From positions 1,171,874 through 1,235,873 of the forward strand of contig NZ_JAGEMN010000001.1 of the NCBI RefSeq assembly GCF_017921835.1: a stretch of DNA of 64,000 nucleotides, in the 5' to 3' direction. A program made the translations under genes and the position numbers. Shown here one piece after another: positions 8,467-17,659 of the stretch. This DNA is from Sporosarcina sp. 6E9. GTDB taxonomy: Bacteria > Bacillota > Bacilli > Bacillales_A > Planococcaceae. Under the pieces are notes generated by a model. The model worked only from the letters and a program-made list of their open reading frames with translations, was not told where the DNA came from and ran no database searches. Position 1 is the first letter of the stretch. Each line of letters starts with the position of its first letter.

Positions 8467-10738
8467 TTCTTTCTCCCCTTACCAGGGCGTTAAGAAGAGA
8501 TTCAACGTCCTTTTTCATTCCAGTACCGGCTTCCTGAGCGCCGATACAAATTGGACAACCACCTTTGCAACTACAAGCTTTAATATGCTCTTTGGCTTGT
8601 TGAAACAAAGAATCCCAACGTGTATAAATTTTCTCGCTCAAACCAATGCCACCAGGATAGCTATCATAAATAAAGAATGTCGGTTTATCGGTATGAACCG
8701 CTTTGACTTGTGGTACTACATGAATATCACTTCGATCGCATCTGACAAACAAGGGGATAAAAGACTGAATTGCATACGCGGCACCTGTCATTGCATCCGT
8801 CAACTCAGATTCAGACCAACCTTTAGGCACTTCAAATGAGTACCAAGTCGATGATGTGTGTAGCTCAGTTGCTGGTAAAGAAATCGGACCGGAACCGATA
8901 TTATCATGAGTCCCAAACCGAATCTTTTTAAATATAGTTGGGATAGCGAGAACTGCAATATCTCCATATGAACAAATACCATTTTTCGCCGAACTCGTCT
9001 CATCTTCGTTCATAACTTTTAACTCTACTGCTAAATTCGCATCTGTAAAATAATCGACATCCACTTCAGTCACGTAGGCTTTCTTTTCTTCCCAATCAAG
9101 CTTCTCAACTTGGTACTGGGTACCTTGATGGATATAAATCGCTTCTTCATGGAGTAGTGTCATCGCGCTAAATCGGTCCATCTCCCCGATGACAATTGTT
9201 CCTTTGGGGATTGTTTTATCAATAATGATGACATTCTCCTGAGCTGCCGAACGCAAACTCACTTCACTTGCTGGAAAACGGTCAGTCATCCAGTGCCACC
9301 GATCCGAAGTTTTGATTAGGACGCCTTCAGCTTCAAGAAACTCCAGAAGCTGTTGCACTTCAAACTCCCCGTATGTTTCCGTTAAGGAAAACGGCAATTC
9401 AAATGATGCGCACTTTAAGTGATCCATTAAGATAAACATATTATCTGGGTGAATTCTTCCTTCTTCAGGCGATTGGCCCAGAAGATAATCGGGGTTCTCA
9501 ATAATATATTGATCAAGTGCAACTGACTGCGCAACATAAATAATTAAGGCGTCTTCTTGCCGCCTTCCAGCACGACCAGCCTGTTGAAAAGCGCTTGCGA
9601 TATTACCTGGATACCCCGTCATAATACATGCTTGTAATTGCCCGATATCAATGCCTAATTCAAGTGCATTCGTACTGACTACCGTTTTTATCGAGCCATC
9701 GCGAAGACCCTTTTCAATTTTTCTTCGTTCCGAGGGTAAATACCCGCCGCGGTATCCCATCACAGAAGAATCGAACAGTTTCTTTTTTGTTAGTTCTTGC
9801 ATATAAGTCACAAGCATTTCAACTCGTACCCGACTTTTGGCAAATATGATGGTTTGCATGCCTTCGCGGTATAGTAAGGAAGCGATATCCCTTACCTCCA
9901 ATAACGCGCTCCGGCGAATGCCGAATGTCGGATGGACAACTGGTGGATTATAAAAAATGAAATGTTTTTTTCCAGCAGGTGCCCCGTTATTATCGATTAA
10001 ACGCATTTCTGTATTTGTAAGAGATTCAGCTAATTCTCCTGGATTGGCAATAGTCGCGGAAGTGCAGATAAATACAGGATCACTGCCGTAATAATTGCAA
10101 ATTCTTTTTAAACGTCGTAAAACATGCGCTACATGACTACCAAACACGCCTTTGTAGGTGTGTAATTCATCAATAATAATATATTTCAGATTTTCAAATA
10201 ACGATACCCATTTTGTATGGTGAGGCAAAATTCCAGAATGTAACATATCAGGATTCGTTAAAACGATATGGCCCGATTTTCGTACCTTAGAACGAAGTCC
10301 CGGGGCCGTATCGCCGTCATAAGTGTAACTTAGAATAGTTTCTTCACTTGCTTCGATTAAGCCATGCAGATCGCTCAATTGATCTTGTGCAAGGGCCTTC
10401 GTTGGAAATAAATAGATTGCTCTTGATGATTCATTTTCTAAAATGCTTTGAAGAACAGGTAAATGATAACATAGAGATTTTCCGGATGCAGTAGGCGTTA
10501 CCGCAGTAATCGATTCACCATTGTATGCTGAATCGAACGCGTCCCTTTGGTGACTGTATAACTGCTCAATGCCTTTTGTCTTTAAAGCTTTAATAATTGA
10601 TGAATGAAGTACTGCTGGAAACTTTGCGTAAGTCGCAGATTTACCTTCAATTTTTCTGTAATGAATAATATTTTCCGAGAACGAGGAATCCGATTGTAGT
10701 TTAGACAGAACTGAACTAACTGAAGTATTTCGAGTCAT
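8456..10738 (-). CDS. yprA: Mitomycin repair factor A, superfamily 2 helicase with C-terminal zinc-binding domain
   Basis: A 760-residue helicase. It has a Q-motif-like YSHQ, Walker A TPTASGKSLCY, a DEXH box DELH, motif III TSATI, and motif VI QQAGRAGRRQ. The C-terminus carries the MrfA-type four-cysteine motif CSCKGGCPIC. The family is a 3'-5' DNA helicase; with MrfB it repairs mitomycin damage in B. subtilis. It starts 4 bases inside the end of yppE (ATGA overlap) and overlaps yprB, so the three genes form one coupled operon. Confidence 0.92.
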   Translation of the reverse strand: MTRNTSVSSVLSKLQSDSSFSENIIHYRKIEGKSATYAKFPAVLHSSIIKALKTKGIEQLYSHQRDAFDSAYNGESITAVTPTASGKSLCYHLPVLQSILENESSRAIYLFPTKALAQDQLSDLHGLIEASEETILSYTYDGDTAPGLRSKVRKSGHIVLTNPDMLHSGILPHHTKWVSLFENLKYIIIDELHTYKGVFGSHVAHVLRRLKRICNYYGSDPVFICTSATIANPGELAESLTNTEMRLIDNNGAPAGKKHFIFYNPPVVHPTFGIRRSALLEVRDIASLLYREGMQTIIFAKSRVRVEMLVTYMQELTKKKLFDSSVMGYRGGYLPSERRKIEKGLRDGSIKTVVSTNALELGIDIGQLQACIMTGYPGNIASAFQQAGRAGRRQEDALIIYVAQSVALDQYIIENPDYLLGQSPEEGRIHPDNMFILMDHLKCASFELPFSLTETYGEFEVQQLLEFLEAEGVLIKTSDRWHWMTDRFPASEVSLRSAAQENVIIIDKTIPKGTIVIGEMDRFSAMTLLHEEAIYIHQGTQYQVEKLDWEEKKAYVTEVDVDYFTDANLAVELKVMNEDETSSAKNGICSYGDIAVLAIPTIFKKIRFGTHDNIGSGPISLPATELHTSSTWYSFEVPKGWSESELTDAMTGAAYAIQSFIPLFVRCDRSDIHVVPQVKAVHTDKPTFFIYDSYPGGIGLSEKIYTRWDSLFQQAKEHIKACSCKGGCPICIGAQEAGTGMKKDVESLLNALVRGERSVL

Positions 10739-11106
10739 CTCAATTCCCTCTTCCTTTCCTCTTCGATTGCATCTATAAACGTTTTTAACGTATATTCGGC
10801 AGAACGAATCGTTAGCACGAATCTTTTTAAACCAGTTTTCTTATAAAAAGACTGAACGATAAATTGTTTCATCCCGTCAGTTAATGTGTCAATCTGGGAT
10901 GGATGGACATATTTCGGTCTTGCGACTTTAATCCAAGCATAAGACTCCTCCGCCCATTCATCTAACATCGCGTGATATTTATCTGCATATGGTTTTACTT
11001 CTTCAAAAAAGTCAGGATCTCTATCTAAACGTCTCATCTCTGTATGACGTTCTAGACATTCTTGGCAAACAGAAAGGAGTATTTTACATTTTTCTTCTAA
11101 ATTCAT
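10735..11106 (-). CDS. yppE: YppE family protein (DUF1798)
   Basis: A 123-residue, helix-rich, soluble protein matching the DUF1798/YppE family in length, in position next to recU, and in its conserved N-terminal segment (cysteines, then FFEEVKPYADKYH). Function is unknown. It is the first gene of the yppE-yprA-yprB operon, divergent from recU, and its stop overlaps the yprA start by four bases. The Shine-Dalgarno is weak (GAGAGG, spacing about 10). Confidence 0.8.
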   Translation of the reverse strand: MNLEEKCKILLSVCQECLERHTEMRRLDRDPDFFEEVKPYADKYHAMLDEWAEESYAWIKVARPKYVHPSQIDTLTDGMKQFIVQSFYKKTGLKRFVLTIRSAEYTLKTFIDAIEEERKRELR

Positions 11107-11137
11107 ATATTAATCAGCCTCTCGAATTCTTTCTTCT

Positions 11138-11167
11138 ATTTTACCAGATTAGTCATCCCTTAACCAA
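11138..11167 (-). promoter_or_regulatory. Promoter of yppE-yprA-yprB
   Basis: Minus strand -35 TTGGTT (11162-11167), 18-bp spacer ending in TGG, -10 TAAAAT (11138-11143). An SOS-box-like inverted repeat lies 8 bases upstream of the -35 (11175-11188). Confidence 0.6.
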
Positions 11168-11250
11168 TATCTAGCGAACACATATTCTTGGAAATAATAT
11201 TTATTACGAAGCAACGGAAACTTTCTTGTTGCTAGTCCGTCCAATGCTTA

Positions 11251-11259
11251 TGGTATGAT
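11251..11259 (+). promoter_or_regulatory. Extended -10 promoter of recU-ponA
   Basis: Plus strand TGGTATGAT: -10 TATGAT (11254-11259) with an extended TG. No good -35 is present at standard spacing. The recU start codon lies 22 bases downstream. Confidence 0.5.
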
Positions 11260-11281
11260 GAATAAATGCGAGGTGGTACAA

Positions 11282-11902
11282 ATGACAATTAGGTATCCGA
11301 ACGGTAAAAAATATGTGCCCGTTCGAACAACAAACCCTCAAAAAATAAGCAATCATTCTTTTAGTAATCGTGGAAAAACATTAGAAGAGGATTTGAATGA
11401 TTCCAATGAGTATTATTTGACCCACAACATTGCTGTCATCCATCAAAAACCAGTTCCGATTCAAGTAGTAAATGTAAATTACCCTTCCAGAAGCGCTGCG
11501 GTCATCACGGAAGCTTATTTTCGAACCCCATCCACAACGGACTATAATGGTGTTTGGAATGGACATTATCTTGATTTCGAAGCGAAAGAAACTAAAAGTA
11601 AAACGTCATTTCCTTTGCAGAATATTCATGAACACCAAATGATTCATATGAAAAACGTTACAAAGCAAAAAGGGATTGCGTTTGTTATTGTGAAATTCTC
11701 TACGTTGAACCGACATTTTGTCGTCCCATATGACGTGATTGAGGCTAAATGGGAGAGAATGAAAGCAGGCGGTAGAAAATCTATTGCACTACTCGAATTC
11801 GAAAGCGAATCGATTGAAATTGAACTTGGATTTATGCCTAGTATCGATTACTTAGGGGCGATTTCGGATATAGTAAACCATGAAGGTAATATTGAAAGGT
11901 AG
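11282..11902 (+). CDS. recU: Holliday junction resolvase RecU
   Basis: A 206-residue endonuclease, the exact length of B. subtilis RecU. The N-terminal block RYPNGKKY, the conserved SNRGKTLEEDLN, and the nuclease core with DFEAKETKSKTSFPL (catalytic acidic residues and lysine) are all present. RecU resolves four-way junctions and modulates RecA in recombinational repair. The ATG at 11282 is chosen because AGGTGG precedes it and the protein then aligns with the family start; nine extra upstream codons are not needed. ponA follows after 9 bases. Confidence 0.95.
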   Translation: MTIRYPNGKKYVPVRTTNPQKISNHSFSNRGKTLEEDLNDSNEYYLTHNIAVIHQKPVPIQVVNVNYPSRSAAVITEAYFRTPSTTDYNGVWNGHYLDFEAKETKSKTSFPLQNIHEHQMIHMKNVTKQKGIAFVIVKFSTLNRHFVVPYDVIEAKWERMKAGGRKSIALLEFESESIEIELGFMPSIDYLGAISDIVNHEGNIER

Positions 11903-11911
11903 GAAATATAT

Positions 11912-14455
11912 ATGAGTGATAAACTAAATTCAAGGGTTGAGCGTCGAAAGGCTCAAGAAAACGCCCGCAATAAAAAGCCAAAGAATACAAAAGGTGTTAT
12001 TAAAAAAGTTTTTCTTACACTAGTTATTCTTGGGTTTGCAATATTAATTGGCGGAGCCGGTTTATTTCTTTTTTACGCTAGTTCATCTCCTAAACTCGAT
12101 GAAGAGTTATTGAGAGACCCGGTTTCATCTGAGTTTCTAGATCGAAACTTGGAAGTTTTTCACACGACTGGATCGGAAAAAAGAGAATATGTAAACTATG
12201 ATGAAATTCCGAAGTTAATGGAAGATGCAATTCTAGCAACAGAAGACGTCCGTTTTTATTCCCATCACGGGATGGACTTCAAAAGACTGGGTGGTGCGGT
12301 TCTCGCAAACTTTAGAAACGGATTCGGTTCTCAAGGCGCGAGTACCTTGACACAACAAGTGATTAAGAACTCATTTTTATCCGCTGATAAAACGTTGAAA
12401 CGTAAATCGCAAGAAGCATGGTTGGCGTTCCAACTTGAACGAGAGTACGATAAAGAAGAGATTTTCGAAATGTATTTCAATAAAATATTAATGTCGGGTA
12501 CAACTTATGGATTTGGAACAGCAGCTGACCACTTTTATGGAAAAAAGTTAGCTGATCTCGAACTTCATGAAGTCGCAATGTTGGCTGGTCTACCCCAAAG
12601 CCCGAACGGATACAATCCATTCAATAACCCAGAACGTGCTGAGAAACGTCGTAACATTGTCCTTGGATTAATGTATCAACATGGGAAAATTACAAGAGAA
12701 CAGATGGAAAAGGCACGAACAGTTGAGATTACTTCTACTCTACGTGATGAAGATAATAGAATCGTAAATAAAACGACAAAATATCCTGCCTATATTAGTC
12801 TTGTTCTCAATGAACTAGAAAATGCCGGAGTAGATTTAAGTGAAGGTTTACAAATTCATACGACATTAGATCCAAAAGCGCAAGAAACTGTAGAAAATGC
12901 ATATAACTCAGTTAACTTTACGGATGGTATTGATGCGGGATTAACCGTACTTGACACGAAAACTGGAGAAGTTGTCGCAGTCGGCGGTGGACGTGATTAC
13001 AAATATGGAAACTGGAACTTCGCGACGCAAGAAAAACGTCAATTAGGTTCAACCATTAAACCATTATTATCTTATGGTCCTGCAATAGAATATTTAAATT
13101 GGTCAACTGGTCAAACGGTGGTTGATGAACCTTATACGTATAAGGATCGGAATAAGACACCTGTTAATAACGTATATCCTACCTTTAAAGGCCCGATAAC
13201 AATTCGGGAAGCACTCTATTTTTCAAGTAACGTGGCTGCCGCCAAAGTTTATGATGAAGTTGACTTTGGAAGAGGAAATGACTTTGCTGCTAAACTTGGA
13301 ATCAAGATTAATGATCAAAACCACGCAAATGCTTTGGGAGGTACTAAAGAAGAATTCTCCACGCTCCAACTTGCGGGTGCTTACGCCGCATTTGGAAACA
13401 AAGGCGTTTATACAAAACCGCATGCGGTTACTAAAGTTGTATACCGTGACGGAAAGACAGAAGAAAGTTTAAAACCAGAACCGGTCGTTGCTATGAAAGA
13501 TTCCACTGCCTACATGGTGACCGATATGCTTAGAGATGTGTTAACAGTTGGGACAGGAAAAAGAGCTAATGTATCGGGACTTGATATTGCTGGTAAAACC
13601 GGCACTACAAACCAGGCAGTCGATTCATGGTTTGCTGGTTACTCTACGAATTACACAATTGCAGCGTGGGGTGGCTATAAGGACAGAACACCGATGAATG
13701 AAAATTACGAGGGTCAGCGATATGTGCCACAGGATTTATTTAATGTCGTAATGCAAGGCATCTCGGCTGGAAAAGAAACAGCCAATTTCCAAAGGCCTTC
13801 TTCAGTGGAAGAAGTAAAAATTGTTTATGGTTCCAATCCTTTAATGAGAGCGAGTTCTTCTACGCCTTCAAGCATGACGCGCACAGAACTATTCGTTAAA
13901 GGATCAGTGCCCAAAGAAATCGCAAAAGAAATCAAACTTGATGCCCCAACAAAACTTAAAGCAGATTTCGATGAGAAGACAAACTCCATAAAATTAAAAT
14001 GGAATCATAAAGCCCCTAAGTCAAAAACACTTAAAGGTGATGTAGAATTCATCGTGTATGCAAGTGTGGATGGCGGAGAGAAACAAGAAATAACGAGAAC
14101 TTCAGATAATAAGATTACTGTTCCTAACATTGAAGGCGGTAAAACATACACATTTGAAGTAGTCGCTTTCCTCGGGGATCTTACAAGTGACCCTGCCTCG
14201 ATATCGATACGGGTCGAAGCAGCAGAGGAACCGGAGATTGAAGAACCAGAAGAACCTGTAGAACCGGAGGAACCAATCGAGGAAGAACCAGAGGAACCGA
14301 TAGAAGAACCCGAAGAACCCGTAGAACCTGTGGAACCAGTGGAACCTGAACCAGGTGAACCGGAAGAACCAGGGGAACCTGAGGAACCTGAGCCAGGAAC
14401 TGAAGGTACAAATAATGGCGGAAACAACGGAAATGATGGAAATGATGGTGAATGA
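11912..14455 (+). CDS. ponA: Bifunctional penicillin-binding protein 1A/1B
   Basis: An 847-residue class A PBP: cytoplasmic basic N-terminus, one membrane anchor (about residues 28-53), then glycosyltransferase (EDVRFYSHHG, GASTLTQQ, GLPQSPN) and transpeptidase (STIKP, SSN, KTGTT) domains. All catalytic motifs are intact. A fibronectin III-like domain follows (about residues 680-765), then a tail of Glu/Pro repeats (EEPEEP-like units, about residues 770-830) and a Gly/Asn-rich end. It polymerises and crosslinks peptidoglycan outside the membrane. It is cotranscribed with recU as in B. subtilis. Confidence 0.96.
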   Translation: MSDKLNSRVERRKAQENARNKKPKNTKGVIKKVFLTLVILGFAILIGGAGLFLFYASSSPKLDEELLRDPVSSEFLDRNLEVFHTTGSEKREYVNYDEIPKLMEDAILATEDVRFYSHHGMDFKRLGGAVLANFRNGFGSQGASTLTQQVIKNSFLSADKTLKRKSQEAWLAFQLEREYDKEEIFEMYFNKILMSGTTYGFGTAADHFYGKKLADLELHEVAMLAGLPQSPNGYNPFNNPERAEKRRNIVLGLMYQHGKITREQMEKARTVEITSTLRDEDNRIVNKTTKYPAYISLVLNELENAGVDLSEGLQIHTTLDPKAQETVENAYNSVNFTDGIDAGLTVLDTKTGEVVAVGGGRDYKYGNWNFATQEKRQLGSTIKPLLSYGPAIEYLNWSTGQTVVDEPYTYKDRNKTPVNNVYPTFKGPITIREALYFSSNVAAAKVYDEVDFGRGNDFAAKLGIKINDQNHANALGGTKEEFSTLQLAGAYAAFGNKGVYTKPHAVTKVVYRDGKTEESLKPEPVVAMKDSTAYMVTDMLRDVLTVGTGKRANVSGLDIAGKTGTTNQAVDSWFAGYSTNYTIAAWGGYKDRTPMNENYEGQRYVPQDLFNVVMQGISAGKETANFQRPSSVEEVKIVYGSNPLMRASSSTPSSMTRTELFVKGSVPKEIAKEIKLDAPTKLKADFDEKTNSIKLKWNHKAPKSKTLKGDVEFIVYASVDGGEKQEITRTSDNKITVPNIEGGKTYTFEVVAFLGDLTSDPASISIRVEAAEEPEIEEPEEPVEPEEPIEEEPEEPIEEPEEPVEPVEPVEPEPGEPEEPGEPEEPEPGTEGTNNGGNNGNDGNDGE

Positions 14456-14535
14456 CATTTCCCCTCCCTTTCTTATTTTAATGAATCGGGCTTTTCTTTC
14501 ACCAACGTCATATATTGTCTAACCAAAATCATTAA

Positions 14536-14582
14536 AAAAGCTGAAGTTCAAACGCTACATGGCGCTTGAACTTCAGCTTTTA
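14536..14582. terminator. Bidirectional terminator between ponA and ypoC
   Basis: A perfect 15-bp stem (14538-14552 with 14566-14580) with A-rich and T-rich flanks on either side serves both converging operons. The stem's last base is part of the ypoC stop codon. Confidence 0.85.
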
Positions 14583-14915
14583 CTTTTTCATAACGAAAAG
14601 TCGTGCCGCTTTCTTTTTGGTTTCTGCGTAGAGTGCATCCAGTTGGATGTAAGCATAGTGACTAGCGATTCTATCTTTTACAAATTGGAGTCGTTCTGTC
14701 CCGTTTAGAGGAAGCAGAAGTAATTCAAGCTTTCCAGTGCGTTCATTTAGCTCACTTCCACCGTATTCAAGAAGCTCTATATAATTAAGAATTGCCTGTT
14801 CCATATATGTGACTGCTTCTTTATTTTTCAAACTATAAAGGTGTTCGATTTTCTCTTTCACTACATCCCATTTATCAAAATGTGGGGCAAGAAGATCTTT
14901 GGAAAAACGATTCAA
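14580..14915 (-). CDS. ypoC: YpoC family protein of unknown function
   Basis: A 111-residue soluble, helix-rich protein with no recognised catalytic motif. Identity rests on size and on its place directly downstream of nth (the two abut without spacing) and opposite ponA, as for YpoC in B. subtilis. Last gene of the asnS-dnaD-nth-ypoC run. Its function is unknown. Confidence 0.75.
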   Translation of the reverse strand: MNRFSKDLLAPHFDKWDVVKEKIEHLYSLKNKEAVTYMEQAILNYIELLEYGGSELNERTGKLELLLLPLNGTERLQFVKDRIASHYAYIQLDALYAETKKKAARLFVMKK

Positions 14916-15569
14916 TTATACTTCCCTCGCTTTCATCCGCTTCTTGCCTTCTCTACAGATAGAGAGCAACGGACATACCTCGCATCCGGGATTCCTTGCT
15001 TTACAATGATAACGCCCGAAGAAAATAATTTGGTGGTGCGTATTCGTCCAATTATCCAGTGGCGTCCACCGCATTATTTTTTCTTCGACAGCAAGCGGTG
15101 AATCTTTCCAGCGATTCATGCCGAGTCTTTTTGCTACGCGTTCAACATGTGTATCTACGGCAAGCGCAGGAATACCGAATGCATTTGATACGACTACATT
15201 TGCCGTCTTTCTTCCAACGCCAGGCAAAGTCATTAATACATCACGATTTGCCGGTACTTCCCCATTAAATTTATCAATTAGCAATTGGCTGAGTGCTTGA
15301 ATGTTTTTTGACTTATTACGATATAAACCAATCGATCTAATATCATCTTGCAATTCTTCAATGTCCACAGCGAGATAATCTTCTGGCGTTTTATATTTTT
15401 GAAATAGCTCGGCGGTTACACGATTGACAAGAACATCTGTACATTGTGCAGAAAGAAGTGTTGCTACTGTTAATTCAAATGGGTTTTCATGCACTAATTC
15501 ACAATGTGCATCTGGAAACATTTCTGCAAATTTCTCCAAGCAAAATTCCCATTGTTTTTTGGTTAGCAT
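14916..15569 (-). CDS. nth: Endonuclease III
   Basis: A 217-residue DNA glycosylase/AP lyase for oxidised pyrimidines. The helix-hairpin-helix LPGVGRKTANVV contains the catalytic lysine; the essential aspartate is in VDTHVERV. The Fe-S loop is intact with cysteine spacing C-X6-C-X2-C-X5-C (residues about 188-204). Length equals the family norm. It sits ten bases after dnaD, conserved in Bacillales. Confidence 0.97.
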   Translation of the reverse strand: MLTKKQWEFCLEKFAEMFPDAHCELVHENPFELTVATLLSAQCTDVLVNRVTAELFQKYKTPEDYLAVDIEELQDDIRSIGLYRNKSKNIQALSQLLIDKFNGEVPANRDVLMTLPGVGRKTANVVVSNAFGIPALAVDTHVERVAKRLGMNRWKDSPLAVEEKIMRWTPLDNWTNTHHQIIFFGRYHCKARNPGCEVCPLLSICREGKKRMKAREV

Positions 15570-15578
15570 TGTATCCCC

Positions 15579-16286
15579 CTAATCTCGTTCTTCGAGCCAA
15601 TTATAAAATGGAACTCGTTTTACTTTGACCGTTTTATCTGTTTGTGACGGACGATTGCCCACAGTCCTAAATTTCTTCGTTTGCTTTTCAACATCTGCAA
15701 TTGTTTTGACATTTTTCTTTTTCCATTCAAATAGGATTCGATCGATGTACCGAAGGCTTAGTTTTTCGGCTAAGACTGCTTCTTTTAATGCGGCTCTAAT
15801 GATTTCAACTGAATGGCCATCATCATCCAACCACATGCCAATTGATTCTGATTCCATTGGAGATAAAAATCGACCAAATTCCTGTTCAAACAATGAAAAG
15901 ATTTCTCCTTCTTCGTTCTTATCCATTTCTTCGACCTTTTCTTTTTCTTCAAGAACGATTTCATCCGTCAAGCGTTTCCATAACGGATATAAAGAAAAGG
16001 ATTCATATAAGACACCTTTTGCGTCTTCACTCTGATTAATTTGCAGAAGACCATATTGCATAAGTCTTTGCAAGATAGTTGAAACTTCATTTTCAGATAA
16101 ATGCATACGTTCGGCAAAGTCAGTTGGGGTCGGAAACTCGTTTCCAGCCGCTCTGTAAGCTGTCATATGCATGATTAGCATTGCATCTAAATCTTTAATG
16201 CCAAGACGTTTATAATTGTGAAAAAAAAGCTGGGAAATGGTTACATTCCCCTGCTCAATCCAAATTTGGAGTCGATTATCTTGCAT
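15579..16286 (-). CDS. dnaD: DNA replication initiation protein DnaD
   Basis: A 235-residue protein with an N-terminal winged-helix domain (about residues 1-100, including TPTDFAERMHLSENEV) and a C-terminal DnaB/DnaD domain ending in the family's YRxxW-like region, seen as LSLRYIDRILFEWKKK. DnaD remodels DNA at oriC and helps load the replicative helicase with DnaA, DnaB and DnaI. The start has AAAGGAG about 11 bases upstream. It lies between asnS and nth. Confidence 0.94.
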   Translation of the reverse strand: MQDNRLQIWIEQGNVTISQLFFHNYKRLGIKDLDAMLIMHMTAYRAAGNEFPTPTDFAERMHLSENEVSTILQRLMQYGLLQINQSEDAKGVLYESFSLYPLWKRLTDEIVLEEKEKVEEMDKNEEGEIFSLFEQEFGRFLSPMESESIGMWLDDDGHSVEIIRAALKEAVLAEKLSLRYIDRILFEWKKKNVKTIADVEKQTKKFRTVGNRPSQTDKTVKVKRVPFYNWLEERD

Positions 16287-16329
16287 TGTTATCCAGACTC
16301 CTTTCTATATTAAAACTTCAAGTCAAATC

Positions 16330-17625
16330 TTATGGATACAATCTGTTCAGCAAGCGTGGAAAAGCAGCTGTTTCACGAACATGACTTGTCCCTGAAATCC
16401 AGGCGACTGTCCGTTCTAAGCCTAAACCAAAGCCGGAATGCGGAACTGCTCCGTATTTACTCAATTCAAGATACCACTGGTAAGCATCCTCATCGAGATT
16501 ATGTTCTTTAATCCGTTTTTTCATTAATTCGTAGTCGTAGATTCGTTCAGAACCGCCGATAATTTCTCCGTAACCTTCAGGCGCAATCATATCAGCACAT
16601 AATACGACGTCATCACGGTCAGGGTGCGGTTGCATGTAAAATGGTTTAATGCCAATTGGGTAGTGCGTAATGAAAACGGGCATATCAAAGCTTTCTGCAA
16701 TCGCAGTTTCGTGCGGCGCTCCGAAATCGTCTCCCCATTTTATATCATCAAAGCCATTTTCATGTAGAAAAGCAATTGCGTCATCATATGATATACGAGG
16801 GAATGGCGCTTGAATTTTTTCTAGTTTTGAAATATCACGATCAAGTCTTTCAAGTTCAAGCGAACAATTTTGAAGAACCGATTGAACAATATGCGTAACA
16901 TATTGTTCTTGAACTTCCAGGCTCTCTTCGTGTTCAACAAATGCCATTTCGGGTTCAATCATCCAAAACTCAATTAAGTGGCGGCGAGTACTTGATTTTT
17001 CTGCACGGAATGTCGGTCCGAATGAAAACACTTTTCCAAGTGCCATAGCAGCCGCTTCCATATATAATTGTCCTGATTGTGAAAGGTATGCATTTTCATC
17101 AAAATATTTTGTTTCAAAAAGTTCAGAGGTACCTTCAGGTGAAGAACCTGTCAATATCGGTGGATCCACTTTCACAAAACCATTCATATGGAAAAATTCA
17201 TAGGTTGCGCGAATGATTTCATCACGTATTTTTAAAATAGCGTGTTGTTTTCTTGAACGAATCCATAAATGGCGGTTATCCATTAAGAATTCTGTACCAT
17301 GATTTTTGGGTGTTATCGGATAATCTACCGCTGCACTAATTACATTCACATCACTTACTTGTAGTTCGAATCCAAAGGATGATCGTTCATCGACAACAAC
17401 TTCTCCTGTGACATACAGTGAACTTTCTTGTGTAATTGCTCTTGCATTTGCAAAAGCTTCTTCTCCGACTACTTCCTTAGTAACGACCCCCTGTACAAAA
17501 CCCGATCCGTCACGTAATTGTAAAAAAGCGATTTTCCCACTTGATCTTTTATTTGCAAGCCATCCACCAATGCGTACTGTTTCTCCGACGTGGTCTGGCA
17601 TTTCATGAATCATAATTGTTTTCAT
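16330..17625 (-). CDS. asnS: Asparaginyl-tRNA synthetase
   Basis: A 431-residue class IIb aminoacyl-tRNA synthetase. The N-terminal OB-fold anticodon domain begins [17 protein letters not shown]. Motif 2 is [12 protein letters not shown] and motif 3 [11 protein letters not shown]. The start at 17625 is chosen because GGAGG precedes ATG by six bases and the product aligns with AsnS; 20 further upstream codons would have no Shine-Dalgarno. No T-box was seen. Located directly after aspB, whose product uses aspartate. Confidence 0.96.
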   Translation of the reverse strand: MKTIMIHEMPDHVGETVRIGGWLANKRSSGKIAFLQLRDGSGFVQGVVTKEVVGEEAFANARAITQESSLYVTGEVVVDERSSFGFELQVSDVNVISAAVDYPITPKNHGTEFLMDNRHLWIRSRKQHAILKIRDEIIRATYEFFHMNGFVKVDPPILTGSSPEGTSELFETKYFDENAYLSQSGQLYMEAAAMALGKVFSFGPTFRAEKSSTRRHLIEFWMIEPEMAFVEHEESLEVQEQYVTHIVQSVLQNCSLELERLDRDISKLEKIQAPFPRISYDDAIAFLHENGFDDIKWGDDFGAPHETAIAESFDMPVFITHYPIGIKPFYMQPHPDRDDVVLCADMIAPEGYGEIIGGSERIYDYELMKKRIKEHNLDEDAYQWYLELSKYGAVPHSGFGLGLERTVAWISGTSHVRETAAFPRLLNRLYP

Positions 17626-17659
17626 AAGAACCTCCAAATAATAGTCATTACTGTATTTT

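Noticed and set aside
14005-14458. Several antisense frames over the ponA tail
   Set aside because: They arise from the Glu/Pro codon repeats read in other frames (Ser/Gly and Leu/Phe-rich products).
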